In this document: piece after piece, positions 5,794 through 7,242 of the stretch
Numbering within the stretch: position 1 is the stretch's first letter
Layout of the letters: each line of letters begins with the position of its first letter
Assembly (NCBI GenBank): GCA_937876495.1
Contig: CALEGL010000264.1
Coordinates: 1 to 7,242, forward strand
DNA from: an uncultured Bifidobacterium sp.
Lineage (GTDB): Bacteria; Actinomycetota; Actinomycetes; Actinomycetales; Bifidobacteriaceae
Direction: 5' to 3'
DNA length: 7,242 bases
The notes under the pieces: generated by a model
Told to the model about the DNA's origin: nothing
What the model saw: only the letters and a program-made list of their open reading frames with translations
The model's database searches: none
Position numbers and translations under genes: made by a program

Positions 5794-6987
5794 ATGAGCA
5801 GGCTTCTCACCTCCGAATCGGTGACCGAGGGGCATCCCGACAAGGTATGCGACGTCATCTCCGATTCGATTCTCGACGCATATCTCGCCGTCGACCCGGA
5901 TTCGCGCGTCGCCGTCGAGACCTCCGCCAAGGACGGCCTCGTCGTCGTCGAAGGCGAGGTGTCGGCGCCGCGGACGCTGGACCACGTCGCCATCGTCCGC
6001 AGGGCCATCGCGGACATCGGCTACACCGATGCCGCCAGCGGTCTCGATCCGGAGGGCGCCGGAGTCATCAACAACATCCGCCCCCGCGAATTCGACAGCA
6101 ACGACGGCGGCGCGTACGGCAACTACGGGGACGAGTCGAAGGTCAGTCGCGAGGACGCGTACAACACCTTCGGCGGCGACCAGGGCCTTATGGTCGGCTA
6201 TGCGAGCGACGACACGAAGGCGCTGATGCCTCTTCCGATCTATGCGGCGAGCAGGCTCGCCGAGCGGCTCGCCTACGTGCGCAAGAACGGCATCGTGCCC
6301 GAGCTGCGTCCCGACGGCAAGACGCTGGTGTCCGTGGAGTATGCGCATGACGATGTCACCGACCCGCGCGCCATCCGCCATGTGCTCATCTCCACGCAGC
6401 ATTCCGACCGGATCTCGCTGGAGGACGTCCGGCGGCAGGTGCGAGAGAACGTCCTCGTCCCCGTGCTCGACTCGCTGAACGTCGACTGGTCGGAGGCGGA
6501 TGTGGTGATCAACCGGTCCCCGTTCATCAACGGCGGACCGAAGGCCGATGCCGGTCTGACCGGGCGCAAGATCATCGTGGACACCTACGGCGGCATCGCT
6601 GGCCACGGCGGCGGCGCATTCTCCGGCAAGGACCCCCGTAAGCCCGACCGCTCCGCCGCCTACGCAGCCCGCTGGGCAGCGAAGAACATCGTCGCCGCAG
6701 GTCTGGCCCGCCGCGCCCAGGTCCAGCTGGGCTACTTCAACCGCACGCCGAAGCCGATCAGCATCGACGTGGAGACCTTCGGCACGGAGAGCGTGGACCG
6801 CGAGAAGATCCAGAGGGCCGTGGCACGCACCTTCGACTTCCGCCTGCTCGCCATCATCGACCAGCTGAACCTGAGGCGCCCCATCTACCGCAAGACGGCC
6901 GCCTACGGGCATTTCGGCCGTGATGACGCGGATTTCACCTGGGAGCGCACCGACAAGGTCGACGAGCTGCTCAGGAACGTGAAATGA
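5794..6987 (+). CDS. metK: Divergent S-adenosylmethionine synthetase (methionine adenosyltransferase) homologue
   Basis: It is full length for MetK (397 residues from ATG 5794), beginning like family members with MSRLLTSESVTEGHPDK. MetK joins ATP and methionine to give SAM, phosphate and diphosphate. Residues for ATP, triphosphate and metals are kept: His14, Asp16, Glu42, Glu55, Asp129 in GGDQG, Asp174 and Lys176 in RPDGK, Asp252, Arg258-Lys259 in GLTGRK, the P-loop GGGAFSGKDP with Lys279, then Lys283 and Asp285. Three nearly invariant stretches are changed. The gating-loop QSPDINQGV is REFDSNDGG (99-107), NPTGRF is NRSPF (240-244, one residue shorter) and YAIGxAxP is YFNRTPKP (314-321). These correspond to E. 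coli Gln98, Arg229 and Ile302, which lie at methionine or adenosine. The fold and ATP chemistry are probably intact, but methionine use is uncertain. The frame is open with no sign of decay. The stop overlaps the next gene as ATGA. Confidence 0.87.
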   Translation: MSRLLTSESVTEGHPDKVCDVISDSILDAYLAVDPDSRVAVETSAKDGLVVVEGEVSAPRTLDHVAIVRRAIADIGYTDAASGLDPEGAGVINNIRPREFDSNDGGAYGNYGDESKVSREDAYNTFGGDQGLMVGYASDDTKALMPLPIYAASRLAERLAYVRKNGIVPELRPDGKTLVSVEYAHDDVTDPRAIRHVLISTQHSDRISLEDVRRQVRENVLVPVLDSLNVDWSEADVVINRSPFINGGPKADAGLTGRKIIVDTYGGIAGHGGGAFSGKDPRKPDRSAAYAARWAAKNIVAAGLARRAQVQLGYFNRTPKPISIDVETFGTESVDREKIQRAVARTFDFRLLAIIDQLNLRRPIYRKTAAYGHFGRDDADFTWERTDKVDELLRNVK

Positions 6988-7242
6988 GCGACGCTTTCCG
7001 GCACGGGGACTTCGACGACTTCGAAGGCCGACATCCGAACATCGTCGCCTCGAAGCTTGCGCTTCTGCGCACGGCCATCACCCTGGACGGGACGCGGGAC
7101 ACCGGAAGGGCCGTCTCCGTCGGGGGAGGGACTGGCTCCTTTGAGCAGGCGCTGCGGGAGGAGGGCATCGGCGTCGATCTCATCATCGAGCCGTCCGCCG
7201 ACCTCGCCGAGCAGTCGCGGGCACGCGGATTCGACGTCGAGC
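6984..7242 (+). CDS. Class I SAM-dependent methyltransferase-fold protein, 5' part only
   Basis: The first 86 codons are in the window and the gene runs off the right edge. The visible part holds the nucleotide-binding start of a Rossmann-type methyltransferase. Motif I is VSVGGGTGSF (44-53), and the acidic end of strand 2 is LIIEPS with Glu69, where the ribose hydroxyls of SAM are normally held, followed by a helix LAEQSRARG. The pattern GGGTGSF with EPS is typical of small-molecule methyltransferases of the Methyltransf_11/23/25 group, but the substrate half is missing. The start overlaps the metK stop (ATGA), with AGGA at 6973-6976 seven bases before it. Coupling to a MetK homologue suggests it uses that enzyme's product. 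Methyltransferase-fold enzymes that cyclise SAM or transfer its aminocarboxypropyl group cannot be excluded. Confidence 0.8.
   Translation, partial: MSDAFRHGDFDDFEGRHPNIVASKLALLRTAITLDGTRDTGRAVSVGGGTGSFEQALREEGIGVDLIIEPSADLAEQSRARGFDVE

Noticed and set aside
5617..6912. Very long open frame on the minus strand (431 codons) opposite the MetK-like gene.
   Set aside because: It mirrors the codon structure of a clear protein family on the plus strand, the product is Asp/Arg/Val-rich low-complexity without recognisable domains, and no ribosome binding site supports it.

Overview
The window is GC-rich, gene-dense and has no RNA gene, insertion sequence or CRISPR array that I can see. Base composition, codon choice and the C-terminal style of the MetK-like protein suggest an actinobacterium. 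A Bifidobacteriaceae member is my best guess, but it rests on general resemblance and not on a marker gene.

Left part (1-2439, plus strand): a two-gene ABC importer module of the NitT/TauT/SsuBC type. It has a permease with an unusual N-terminal membrane extension and an ATPase that overlaps it by ATGA. The substrate-binding protein is not in the window and may end just before it. A 367-base gap follows. It holds a large hairpin with a UUCG tetraloop, a 14-bp tandem repeat and a second hairpin facing the next gene.

Middle (2440-3744, minus strand): a complete O-acetylhomoserine sulfhydrylase-type PLP enzyme (MetY family). The importer and metY converge, so they are separate transcription units.

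Control region (3745-4281): a 537-base gap between divergent genes. It holds a likely metY promoter, a good sigma-70-type promoter facing right (TTGACG-17-TACGAT), a strong 43-bp inverted repeat just after the predicted start, a cluster of GATTC boxes, a flanking 9-bp direct repeat, and a roughly 200-nt leader with competing GGTCC/GGACC segments.

Right part (4282-7242, plus strand): an M20-family zinc hydrolase, a divergent S-adenosylmethionine synthetase homologue, and the start of a class I methyltransferase-fold gene that overlaps metK by ATGA. The MetK-like protein keeps the ATP/triphosphate and metal residues. It has replaced nearly invariant motifs near the methionine side chain and adenosine (QSPDI, NPTGRF, YAIGxAxP). 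This is the most interesting observation here. The enzyme may use another substrate or make a SAM variant for the downstream methyltransferase-fold protein. The setting (MetY-type thiol chemistry, an importer of a family that often carries sulfur compounds, an amidohydrolase) fits a sulfur amino-acid theme, but the pathway is inference.
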